Shown here: positions 56,904-63,986 of the stretch, in pieces
Layout of the letters: each line of letters starts with the position of its first letter
Position numbering within the stretch: position 1 is the first letter of the stretch
Source of the DNA: Prevotella sp.
GTDB lineage: Bacteria > Bacteroidota > Bacteroidia > Bacteroidales > Dysgonomonadaceae
NCBI GenBank assembly: GCA_031271965.1
Contig: JAISUS010000008.1
Coordinates: 1-64,000 of the forward strand
DNA: 64,000 nucleotides
Direction of reading: 5' to 3'
Translations under genes and position numbers: made by a program
The notes under the pieces: model-generated
The model's input: only the letters and a program-made list of their open reading frames with translations
Told to the model about the DNA's origin: nothing
Databases searched by the model: none

Positions 56904-57401
56904 ATGGCAACAGCTTATCACAATTTATCTTCATATAATGCTGAGTCTATCCCAAATGGGGAAGATATGAAAATCGGGATTGTAGTGTCGGAATGGAACG
57001 AAAAAATTACAGGAGCAATGCTTGATGGCGCATATAAAACATTAGTCAAACACGGAGTGAAGGAAGAAAACATCCTTATAGACTTTGTTCCGGGAAGTTT
57101 TGAACTGATTTTTGGAGCAAAACATCTTGTAGAGAACTCAAGTATTGATGCAATAATTACTATAGGTTGCGTTGTAAGGGGAGACACCCCACATTTTGAT
57201 TATGTATGCAGTGGTGTTACACAAGGTATCGCAGACATGAATATACGATATGACATCCCATTCATTTTCGGACTATTAACTACCGACACAATGCAACAAG
57301 CGGAAGATAGAGCCGGGGGAAAACATGGGAACAAGGGCGATGAATGTGCAATTACGGCATTAAAAATGATAGATTTTTATCGTAGAAATTTGGCAGAATA
57401 A
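56904..57401 (+). CDS. ribH: 6,7-dimethyl-8-ribityllumazine synthase
   Basis: 165 residues. Family motifs are [16 protein letters not shown] and [10 protein letters not shown]97-F-D-Y-V with the catalytic His, ending in M-I-D-F-Y-R-R-N. It condenses the pyrimidine and butanone phosphate in the penultimate riboflavin step. A single gene with its own promoter; two tRNA genes follow. Confidence 0.97.
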   Translation: MATAYHNLSSYNAESIPNGEDMKIGIVVSEWNEKITGAMLDGAYKTLVKHGVKEENILIDFVPGSFELIFGAKHLVENSSIDAIITIGCVVRGDTPHFDYVCSGVTQGIADMNIRYDIPFIFGLLTTDTMQQAEDRAGGKHGNKGDECAITALKMIDFYRRNLAE

Positions 57402-57437
57402 AAAAAAGTGTTACTTTTGCATTCGCTAAAGATAAAG

Positions 57438-57520
57438 GGGCAGTTACCAAAGTGGCCAACTGGGGCTGACTGTAACTCAGCTGACTTACGTCTTCGGAGG
57501 TTCGAATCCTTCACTGCCCA
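57438..57520 (+). tRNA. tRNA-Tyr (GTA)
   Basis: Acceptor GGGCAGT (57438-57444) pairs with ACTGCCC (57513-57519), discriminator A. Anticodon stem GCTGA/TCAGC encloses loop CTGTAAC with anticodon GTA at 57472-57474. A long variable arm (class II) and the GGTTCGAATCC T-arm are present. CCA is not encoded. Confidence 0.95.
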
Positions 57521-57530
57521 CTCATACTTT

Positions 57531-57603
57531 GCGGAAGTAGCTCAGTTGATAGAGCATTAGCCTTCCAAGCTGAGGGTCGCGGGTTTGAGCCCCGTCTTCC
57601 GCT
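57531..57603 (+). tRNA. tRNA-Gly (TCC)
   Basis: Acceptor GCGGAAG (57531-57537) pairs with CTTCCGC (57596-57602), discriminator T. The D-arm GCTCAGTTGATAGAGC is intact, the anticodon loop is CTTCCAA with TCC at 57564-57566, and the T-arm is GGGTTTGAGCCCC. It lies ten bp after tRNA-Tyr. Its 3' end is the likely attachment site of the element that follows. Confidence 0.96.
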
Positions 57604-57612
57604 CTGATGGAG

Positions 57613-57644
57613 AGACACTTACAGAAATGTGGGTGTCTTTTTTT
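57613..57644 (+). terminator. Terminator after the tRNA pair
   Basis: AGACAC (57613-57618) pairs with GTGTCT (57633-57638), 14-base loop, then a run of seven T (57638-57644). It separates the tRNAs from the integrase gene. Confidence 0.65.
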
Positions 57645-57702
57645 GTTGGCTAAATGAGTGATTATAGGGGCAAATGTAACCTGATATGTAACCCAAAATA
57701 CC

Positions 57703-58914
57703 ATGGCTACAATCAGCGTTATATGTTATAAATCAAAGACTTTATCAAATGGTGAGTATCCCTTAGTAATAAGAATCACCAAAGATGGTAACCGAAGTTA
57801 TAAGTATTTAGGAATTTCAGTAGAGACTCAACATTGGGACTTTAAGAAGAATGAACCTAAACCCAACTGTCCCAATAGAGACCATATTCTAAAGATTATT
57901 CAAGACAAGAAAGCTGAATACCAGACACAAGTATTAGAGTTTAAGACCTCTCATAAGAACTTTACTGCTTCCTCTCTCATAAAGACTACGGAACAAACCA
58001 CTGTGGCAAAGACAGTAGATGCCTTCTACAGAGAGCTAATTGCCCACTATCGGAAATTAGGTAAGATAGGCAACTCAAACATCTATCGTGATTCCTACAA
58101 TTCTATGAAGAGATTTAGAAAGGTGGACAGATTAGACTTTCTCTTCTCAGAGATTGACCTTGCTTATCTAAATGAGTATGAAAAATGGATGGTCAGTATT
58201 GGAAAAGCTGAGACTTCTATGAGCCTACTGTTTAGAACTCTCAGGAGTGCTTTTAATAAGGCCATAGAACAGAATTTAGTAAGAAGTGAAGACTACCCTT
58301 TCAAGAACTTTAAAATGTCTAAATTCAGTACTAAAACCAAGAAGAGAGCTATAAGTAAAGAAGACATCATAAAGATACTTGAATTGGACTTGTCAGGTGA
58401 AAAAGAGGTGATTCAACTTAGTAGAGATGTGTTTATTTTTAGCTATTTGCAAGGTGGAATAAACTTTACTGATATCGCTAGTCTAACAGCAGATAATATG
58501 GTGAATGGTAGGTTAGAATATACACGAAAGAAGACCAACACCTTGATAAATGTTCCATTGCAGCAAGAATCTATTAGGCTGATACATAAGTACAACGATG
58601 ACAAGAGAGGTTATTTGTTTCCTATCCTGAATAAGCAAAGTCATAAAACACCTATGCAGAAGTTCAGCCGTATTCAGAAGAAGATAAAACAAATAAACTA
58701 TTCACTTAAACAGATAGCCAAGATTGCAGGTATTGAGATTAATCTTACTACCTATGTAGCACGACATAGTTTTGCTACTGTTTTAAAGAGGTCAGGAGTA
58801 AATACTTCTATTATTAGTGAATCATTAGGGCATAGTTCTGAAAGTGTTACACAGATATATTTAGATAGTTTTGAGAATAGTCAGATTGATGAGGCAATGG
58901 AGAATCTTTTGTAA
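57703..58914 (+). CDS. Tyrosine recombinase (site-specific integrase)
   Basis: 403 residues: an N-terminal arm-binding domain (about 1-90), a SAM-like core-binding domain (about 105-205), and a catalytic domain. Catalytic residues seen are Arg354 (V-A-R-H-S-F-A-T), His377 (L-G-H-S-S) and nucleophile Tyr386 (Q-I-Y-L-D-S-F). The first catalytic Arg is not obvious; the region reads Q-G-G-I-N-F-T-D-I, a variant seen in other Bacteroidota integrases. It inserts the element at the tRNA-Gly 3' end (inferred from position). Two copies of ATGTAACC at 57674-57681 and 57686-57693 precede it and may be recombinase or control sites. Confidence 0.93.
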   Translation: MATISVICYKSKTLSNGEYPLVIRITKDGNRSYKYLGISVETQHWDFKKNEPKPNCPNRDHILKIIQDKKAEYQTQVLEFKTSHKNFTASSLIKTTEQTTVAKTVDAFYRELIAHYRKLGKIGNSNIYRDSYNSMKRFRKVDRLDFLFSEIDLAYLNEYEKWMVSIGKAETSMSLLFRTLRSAFNKAIEQNLVRSEDYPFKNFKMSKFSTKTKKRAISKEDIIKILELDLSGEKEVIQLSRDVFIFSYLQGGINFTDIASLTADNMVNGRLEYTRKKTNTLINVPLQQESIRLIHKYNDDKRGYLFPILNKQSHKTPMQKFSRIQKKIKQINYSLKQIAKIAGIEINLTTYVARHSFATVLKRSGVNTSIISESLGHSSESVTQIYLDSFENSQIDEAMENLL

Positions 58915-58956
58915 TTTAAAACAAGCTATAGATAAGGCTCTTTTTAATGTTAATGT

Positions 58957-58964
58957 TATATTTG
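58957..58964 (+). promoter_or_regulatory. -7 box upstream of the 305-residue gene
   Basis: TATATTTG (58957-58964), 25 bp before the start codon. No TTTG sits at the -33 position. The TTAATGT repeat upstream (two copies in the preceding 15 bp) may matter. Confidence 0.4.
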
Positions 58965-58989
58965 TGTCAATAAATAGTAAGATAAAGCT

Positions 58990-59907
58990 ATGGATGATAC
59001 TAACAAATCAACAGTAGAAGAGCCTTTGAAGTTCTTTCAATGGATGTTCCTTGAAAATGAATTATTTAATTTTAAGCATGAAATTCTATATTCACATCAA
59101 GAAGAACCTGATTTTGTTATTGATGGTGATAAAGTTTCATATTCAGATGTAGTTGCTGATAATTACGATAATCCTTTAGATATTATAAGAACGATTGACT
59201 TTAAGGTAGAACTTCAAAAGAAACTTATAAAAGAATATGACATATTTATCCAGAGTTTAGATAAAGCTTTCGATTCTATTACATATCAAGGTAACTCTCC
59301 TGATTTGTTCTTATCACGATTACACAAGAAAGCAGTAAATATACTTAATGCCACAAACTCAAAAATTCGATTACATACAAAAGAGTTTGAACCTATTATA
59401 AAACAATATCCATTTGTAGAAGATATACTACTTAACATCATACATCATATTGAGAAAGAGCAACAAACTATACAATCAGTACAGAATACATCACATATCA
59501 AAGAAGTAACATTGATATCTGAGGATATAAAAAATCAAGTAATATATACAAAGGACAATTTGATTGATGACCTCTTTATGTTTTTAAAAGATGAATACAT
59601 TTCTACTACTGAATGGGAATATTTAATGTCCTATCTTAAATCTTTTATTATAGAGTATAAAGTACCACATGTAGAAAGGGTCTTTAATGTAGATAAAAGG
59701 AAACGTCCTGTAATAAAATATCTATTTTACAAGTTATACAGTAGTCTCTTAAACAGTAGAAATTTTGCTGATAAGTTCAGTGAGTTTTACCTCAAAGCAT
59801 TTGTGACATTAACACCAACTGAGCATGAAATAAAGAATATGTCCAAAAAGTTCGCTACTCCCCCAAAGCTTCCTAAGGATTTTCCTATGGTGAATAAAAT
59901 ACTATAG
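58990..59907 (+). CDS. Mobile-element protein of unknown function
   Basis: 305 residues, mostly predicted alpha-helical and charged, with no signal peptide or membrane segment. The N-terminal part (about 10-80) has aromatic acidic stretches (F-F-Q-W-M-F-L-E-N-E-L-F-N-F), the middle is coiled-coil-like, and the C-terminal part (about 215-300) is basic (V-D-K-R-K-R-P-V-I-K-Y-L-F-Y-K-L-Y), which could bind nucleic acid. The length and the place between integrase and replication genes resemble regulators of Bacteroides elements, but I cannot assign it to RteC or any other family. Its own promoter suggests separate control. Confidence 0.65.
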   Translation: MDDTNKSTVEEPLKFFQWMFLENELFNFKHEILYSHQEEPDFVIDGDKVSYSDVVADNYDNPLDIIRTIDFKVELQKKLIKEYDIFIQSLDKAFDSITYQGNSPDLFLSRLHKKAVNILNATNSKIRLHTKEFEPIIKQYPFVEDILLNIIHHIEKEQQTIQSVQNTSHIKEVTLISEDIKNQVIYTKDNLIDDLFMFLKDEYISTTEWEYLMSYLKSFIIEYKVPHVERVFNVDKRKRPVIKYLFYKLYSSLLNSRNFADKFSEFYLKAFVTLTPTEHEIKNMSKKFATPPKLPKDFPMVNKIL

Positions 59908-59961
59908 AGGTTTACACATAAAATGAACTATTAAACAGGCTAAAAGACTGTTTTTTTAATT

Positions 59962-60019
59962 TCCACCAATTCCACTTTTTTATCCACCAATTCCACTTCT
60001 CTGTCCACTATAACTAACT
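59962..60019. repeat. 21-bp-period direct repeats (iteron or operator) upstream of vapE
   Basis: TCCACCAATTCCACTT occurs at 59962-59977 and again, identical, at 59983-59998, exactly 21 bp apart; a partial third unit starts in register at 60004 (TCCACTATAAC). The inner CCAC motif recurs at 59963, 59972, 59984, 59993 and 60005, spacing 9/12/9/12. A CATCTTTG box (60021-60028) follows, close to the -7 consensus. The array fits either iterons of a replication origin or a regulator operator over the promoter of the vapE unit. The gap 59908-60067 holds nothing else. Confidence 0.6.
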
Positions 60020-60067
60020 CCATCTTTGTGACATAATTAAATCAGAAGTTAATTAAAACAATAAAAG

Positions 60068-60163
60068 ATGAGAAAAAATTATTTTGACCTGTCAGAAGCA
60101 CAGGTAAGCAATCGAAGGGACAAAGTTAATAATATTTCAAAGAAAGGAGGTTACAATGGCTAG
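60068..60163 (+). CDS. 31-codon leader ORF overlapping the vapE start
   Basis: An ATG at 60068 opens 31 codons (M-R-K-N-Y-F-D-L-S-E-A-Q-V-S-N-R-R-D, then a basic K-K-G-G-Y-N-G end) and stops at TAG 60161-60163. The vapE ATG (60156) lies inside its last codons in a different frame, and an AAAGGAGG ribosome-binding sequence (60143-60150) sits within it. Termination so close to the vapE start implies translational coupling. It may be a small protein, a leader peptide, or the remnant of a longer N-terminal gene. Confidence 0.5.
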   Translation: MRKNYFDLSEAQVSNRRDKVNNISKKGGYNG

Positions 60164-61334
60164 AGGTAGTGATATACCAGAAATAATCCAAGTTCAGCTC
60201 TATATAGAAAAGAAATGGGACTTTAGATACAATGTTGTATTAGGAAGGATTGAATTTAAAACAAAGCATCAAATTGATTTTCGTGTCTTAAACGACTATG
60301 ATCTTAATTCAATTCATAAAGATTATTCTGAAAATATGATAGATTATAGTGTAGAGAAACTTAGAAAACTATTGATATCAAGTTTTTCTCCTAGATACAA
60401 TCCTTTTTATCAATACTTTAACGACTTACCTATTTGGGATGGTACTACTGATTATATTGATATGTTGGCATCAACAGTCAAGACAACCAATGATGATTTT
60501 TTCAGGTTGGTATTCAAGAAATGGATTGTTGCTATGGTGGGTTCACTATTGGATGACAAGGTAATAAACCATACATTCTTAATACTGACAGGAGGTCAAG
60601 GAGTTGGTAAAACTACATGGATTAATAACCTTGTACCACCAGAGTTACATGAGTATTATTATTCGGGTGCTATCAACCCTAATAACTCTGATAGTAAAAT
60701 TCAATTAGGCGAGAATATGCTTATTAATATTGATGAACTTCAAGGAATGACATCTAAAGGGTTAGAAGATTTGAAAGCACTAATAACCATAAGGGATATC
60801 AAAGTCCGCAGGCCTTATGCTGCTGTTCATGAAATCATACCACATAGAGCATCCTTTGCAGGCTCTGTCAATGTTCCAACTTTTCTAAATGACACAACAG
60901 GAAATAGACGGTTTCTCTGTTTTGAAGTGACAGAAATAGAATATGAGCATAACATTCCTATTGAGCTTATATATGCACAAGCTTTATCTCTCTTCAAGAA
61001 TGGATTTAAATTCTATCTGGACAGAGAAGAAATAGTCCGATTAAATGAGCACAATGAAGCTTTTGTTCAGCGAACTTTAGAAGATGAACTTATGACAAAA
61101 TATATTACCCCATGTAGTAGAGATGATAAGGATGCAATTATTGGTACAACAACGGATATTGCAATGACTCTGTCAACTTTTGAAAATAAACTGAGGGTTA
61201 ATGATACTACACTACAAAGAATAGGAAAATTACTCAAAAAGAAAGATTATGAAAGATTTAAAAAGAACGGAAATTGGGTGTATTCGTATAAAATAATCTA
61301 TGAACCTCAATACGGCTATTACTCAGAAGATTAA
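60156..61334 (+). CDS. VapE-type ATPase (virulence-associated E family, primase/helicase-like)
   Basis: 392 residues. The P-loop is G146-G-Q-G-V-G-K152-T-T, and the Walker B is L-I-N-I-D193-E194; after it come D-L-K-A-L-I-T-I-R-D-I-K-V-R-R-P-Y and the N-R-R-F-L-C-F-E block (arginine-finger region), typical of phage and plasmid SF3-like helicases. VapE proteins are found in phages, satellites and islands, where they replicate the element, usually with a primase domain upstream. No primase motif is visible in the short N-terminus (about 140 residues), so primase activity would need another gene. A strong ribosome-binding site precedes it. Confidence 0.85.
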   Translation: MARGSDIPEIIQVQLYIEKKWDFRYNVVLGRIEFKTKHQIDFRVLNDYDLNSIHKDYSENMIDYSVEKLRKLLISSFSPRYNPFYQYFNDLPIWDGTTDYIDMLASTVKTTNDDFFRLVFKKWIVAMVGSLLDDKVINHTFLILTGGQGVGKTTWINNLVPPELHEYYYSGAINPNNSDSKIQLGENMLINIDELQGMTSKGLEDLKALITIRDIKVRRPYAAVHEIIPHRASFAGSVNVPTFLNDTTGNRRFLCFEVTEIEYEHNIPIELIYAQALSLFKNGFKFYLDREEIVRLNEHNEAFVQRTLEDELMTKYITPCSRDDKDAIIGTTTDIAMTLSTFENKLRVNDTTLQRIGKLLKKKDYERFKKNGNWVYSYKIIYEPQYGYYSED

Positions 61335-61340
61335 TTTCAA

Positions 61341-61435
61341 AGGGTAAGGATGGTAATCAATATTTAAACATTCATTGATGATATAATAGTAGTATATAGA
61401 AAGTTTACATTTTTTTTGCTTACCTACCTTGCCCT
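61341..61435. repeat. Imperfect inverted pair of 20-mers after vapE
   Basis: The segment 61341-61360 (starting AGGGTAAGGATGG) and the reverse complement of 61416-61435 agree at 16 of 20 positions, with 55 bp of very AT-rich DNA between. No gene lies here. Arms around an AT-rich spacer next to a replication ATPase gene look like an origin or a binding site pair; folding into an mRNA hairpin is the other possibility. Confidence 0.5.
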
Positions 61436-61453
61436 AATTTAATGCCTAACTCT

Positions 61454-61488
61454 TCCATGATGGAATAAAAATCTGTCATGGATTTTTT
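61454..61488 (+). terminator. Terminator-like hairpin before the RecA-like ATPase gene
   Basis: TCCATGA (61454-61460) pairs with TCATGGA (61476-61482), 15-base loop, followed by six T (61483-61488). It separates the vapE transcript from the next unit. No matching promoter was found between it and the gene 38 bp downstream. Confidence 0.5.
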
Positions 61489-61525
61489 ATGTCAATGATT
61501 TACTAACAATTAAAAAACAATCATT

Positions 61526-62425
61526 ATGAATTTACGACAATCACACAGGAAACAAGCTAAGATTAAACTGGCATTAGAAGGCTGTTCAGGCTCAGGAAAG
61601 ACTTATAGTAGCCTGTTATTAGCCTTTGGTATGACCAATGACTGGACTAAAATAGCCATCATTGATACAGAGAATGGAAGTGCAGACCTTTATGCTCATT
61701 TAGGACAATACAATGTACTTACACTTCAAGCACCATTTACACCTGAAAAGTATATTGATGCTATTTCTGTATGTGAAACAGCAGGGATGGAAGTTATCAT
61801 CATTGACAGTATTTCTCATTGTTGGGACTACCTGTTAGAATATCATTCTTCTCTACAAGGCAATAGCTTCCAAAACTGGGGAAAGATAACACCAAGACAA
61901 AATGCTTTTATCCAAAAGATATTAAGCAGTACATCACACGTTATTTCAACCATGAGAACCAAACAGGATTATGTACTCAATGAGAGAAACGGTAAAATGA
62001 TACCTGAAAAAGTAGGGCTAAAGGCAGTCATGAGAGATGGAGTAGATTATGAATTTACAATAGTCTTTGATGTTGATATAAAACACTTTGTAACTATCAG
62101 CAAAGACAGGACAGGTTTATTCATGGGAAAACCTGAGTTTATTATCTCTTCTGATACAGGAAAAAGAATCCTACAATGGTGCAATGGTGGAACAAGTATA
62201 GAATCAGTTAGGTTAGCTAAGACAGAGGAAGAACTTTATACACTCTATCATAAGTACCCTGAATGGAGAGAACAACTGACACCAGACTTTATGACAAAGA
62301 AGCAGAATATTCAGTCTGCTAAAACTACTCATGTACCAACAACTAATAATCAATCAATGAACAATAATCCTAATTTTATAAGATATGGAAACAACAGCAC
62401 TACAACTATTGCCAGTCAAAAATAA
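61526..62425 (+). CDS. RecA-like AAA ATPase of mobile elements (Sak4-like)
   Basis: 299 residues. The Walker A is G-C-S-G-S-G-K25-T and the Walker B lies in V-I-I-I-D-S-I-S-H. The order A-L-E-G-C-S-G-S-G-K-T-Y-S-S, I-D-T-E-N-G-S-A-D-L and V-I-S-T-M-R-T-K-Q-D-Y matches phage-type single-strand annealing or recombination ATPases of the Sak4/RAD55 group. A Gln/Asn/Thr-rich tail (about 255-299) is probably flexible. It probably handles single-stranded DNA during replication or exchange of the element. Its end overlaps the DUF3871 gene by 41 bases. Confidence 0.8.
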   Translation: MNLRQSHRKQAKIKLALEGCSGSGKTYSSLLLAFGMTNDWTKIAIIDTENGSADLYAHLGQYNVLTLQAPFTPEKYIDAISVCETAGMEVIIIDSISHCWDYLLEYHSSLQGNSFQNWGKITPRQNAFIQKILSSTSHVISTMRTKQDYVLNERNGKMIPEKVGLKAVMRDGVDYEFTIVFDVDIKHFVTISKDRTGLFMGKPEFIISSDTGKRILQWCNGGTSIESVRLAKTEEELYTLYHKYPEWREQLTPDFMTKKQNIQSAKTTHVPTTNNQSMNNNPNFIRYGNNSTTTIASQK

Positions 62426-63431
62426 TCTGATTGGTAGTAATCATGTAATAGATACTCATGCAGAAGTTATAGAAACAAGAAGAGTTCAATCTCCTGTGAC
62501 AACAGAAATTAGAAGAACTCCATTTGTTGAGGCTAACACCAAAGATGTTACTATACATCATCTGACAAATGAATGTGTAGTACCTGTATTCAGCAAGGAT
62601 AATGAAATAACTATCAGTCATTCCAACTTTATAGAAACAGTCTGGAATGCAGCACATAACTTCTTTCAGGGAGAAAGTATTTCAGAGCCGGATATAAGAG
62701 TTTCTCATGTCATAAAGGGAAGAATCCCCGAAGCTATCCATAAGTCCGTAAATCAGCTTTTAGAGACTGATAAGACCATATATTATGAACGGATGGCTTT
62801 CTGTTTTGAAATTCCTACTATCTATGAAGATATTGAAGGCAACAGGCTCAACTTATCCATTGGTGGAGTGAGAGCCTATAATCATGAAAACCTGTATAGT
62901 AAGAAATCAGCAGAGAAATTCAAAGTATTCATAGGCTTCAAGAATCTGGTATGCTGTAACCTCTGTGTTTCTACTGATGGTTACAAGACTGAAATAAAGG
63001 CCATGAGTACAACAGACTTATTCAAGACTGTGATGGAGCTGTTCCAACTCTATAACCCTGCAAGACATCTACACCTATTAAATTCATTTAAAGATGCTTC
63101 CCTGACAGAACACCAGTTTGCACAACTGATAGGCAAGAGCAAGCTGTATCAGTGTTTACCACCAAAAGACAAGAAACTATTGCCGAGCATGGAGTTTACA
63201 GATACACATATCAATGCAGTAGCCAAGTCTTATTACAATGATGATAATTTCAGCATTGGTGAACAAGCAGATTCTATCAGCCTGTGGAATGTGTATAACC
63301 TTTTTACTGGTGCTAATAAGAACAGTTATATTGACAATCTGTTAGATAGGTCTTTGAACGCAACGGAGTTAGTACATGGTATCAATAAGGCTTTGCATGG
63401 GGATAATCAGTACAGGTGGTTTATTGAGTAA
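62385..63431 (+). CDS. DUF3871 family protein
   Basis: 348 residues; no signal peptide or membrane segment. The first 50 residues are polar; the core (about 60-345) holds I-S-H-S-N-F-I-E-T-V-W, I-R-V-S-H-V-I-K-G-R-I-P-E-A, E-R-M-A-F-C-F-E-I-P and Y-N-P-A-R-H-L, which match the DUF3871 set that recurs in Bacteroidales mobile elements. The overlap with the ATPase gene means shared expression, so it may cooperate in replication or recombination. No catalytic motif is seen. Confidence 0.85.
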   Translation: METTALQLLPVKNNLIGSNHVIDTHAEVIETRRVQSPVTTEIRRTPFVEANTKDVTIHHLTNECVVPVFSKDNEITISHSNFIETVWNAAHNFFQGESISEPDIRVSHVIKGRIPEAIHKSVNQLLETDKTIYYERMAFCFEIPTIYEDIEGNRLNLSIGGVRAYNHENLYSKKSAEKFKVFIGFKNLVCCNLCVSTDGYKTEIKAMSTTDLFKTVMELFQLYNPARHLHLLNSFKDASLTEHQFAQLIGKSKLYQCLPPKDKKLLPSMEFTDTHINAVAKSYYNDDNFSIGEQADSISLWNVYNLFTGANKNSYIDNLLDRSLNATELVHGINKALHGDNQYRWFIE

Positions 63432-63438
63432 TTTTGAA

Positions 63439-63493
63439 TTTGTCTATCTTTTAGAAAAGTATCTATATAGTATTTGTCTAAAAGATGGACAGA
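63439..63493. repeat. 17-bp inverted repeat downstream of DUF3871
   Basis: The arm 63439-63455 (TTTGTCTATCTTTTAGA) and the arm 63477-63493 (TCTAAAAGATGGACAGA) pair along all 17 positions, two of them G-U, around a 21-base loop. It starts eight bases after the DUF3871 stop. There is no T-run, so it is not a standard terminator; it could be an RNA-stabilising hairpin or a protein site. Confidence 0.6.
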
Positions 63494-63526
63494 TTTCATC
63501 TATGTGAATAGAGTTAATGGTATGAC

Positions 63527-63550
63527 TTAAATGAGAATATTCTCATTTAA
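63527..63550. repeat. Perfect 24-bp palindrome
   Basis: The half-site TTAAATGAGAAT (63527-63538) is followed directly by its reverse complement (63539-63550), with no spacer. It lies between two convergent genes. A spacer-free perfect palindrome of this length suggests a homodimeric protein site or a cruciform more than a terminator, since the loop would be minimal and no T-run follows. Confidence 0.65.
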
Positions 63551-63560
63551 CAGAGAATCT

Positions 63561-63986
63561 TTATTGAGTAAATACTTTATAGTTTGTTATATTGTCTTTT
63601 TCATAAATGTTTGTACTATTCTTTTCCTTATTATACATGAAAATATAATTTCTAACTGAGCCGACAAATGTATTGGTAGAATCAGATTTAATAGTATCTC
63701 CCATATAATCAAATGATATATCTGATACATATTTAGCATTTATATTTTTCATTTTAACTGCATTAGTATAACTTGTATATCCTGTGAGATAAACAGTATA
63801 GCTAACTGAAATAATTATTACAAGATGTGCTAATCTAATTCTCTTTAGGGTGAAATTGGATACGTATCTTATTTGTCTAATGAAGTTGAAAATAATATTT
63901 CGTCTCTTTTTATAGTAATGATAGCCATAATCACTATACAACTTCAAAATATATACAAAAGTGATTATAGTGATAGAGAAGTTCAT
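63561..63986 (-). CDS. Small membrane protein of unknown function (start may lie outside)
   Basis: 141 residues if the ATG at 63984-63986 is the start, but the frame stays open to the window edge, so it may be longer. There is a hydrophobic N-terminus (I-T-I-I-T-F-V-Y-I-L) and a second helix (about 53-70, L-V-I-I-I-S-V-S-Y-T-V-Y-L), with a basic stretch between (Y-K-K-R-R-N-I) and a polar C-terminal half. It runs against the other element genes. No family is recognised; surface exclusion, superinfection immunity or a simple passenger gene are all possible. Confidence 0.45.
   Translation of the reverse strand: MNFSITIITFVYILKLYSDYGYHYYKKRRNIIFNFIRQIRYVSNFTLKRIRLAHLVIIISVSYTVYLTGYTSYTNAVKMKNINAKYVSDISFDYMGDTIKSDSTNTFVGSVRNYIFMYNKEKNSTNIYEKDNITNYKVFTQ

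Noticed and set aside
57522..57704. Minus-strand 60-codon open frame across tRNA-Gly
   Set aside because: It is the antisense of an intact tRNA-Gly; such frames are repeatedly mis-annotated as proteins.
59962..60019. CRISPR-like array
   Set aside because: Only two full units with a five-base gap and no cas genes; the 21-bp phase points to protein sites.
60156..61334. Complete primase-helicase
   Set aside because: Only the ATPase part with P-loop and Walker B is visible; no primase active-site motif in the short N-terminus.
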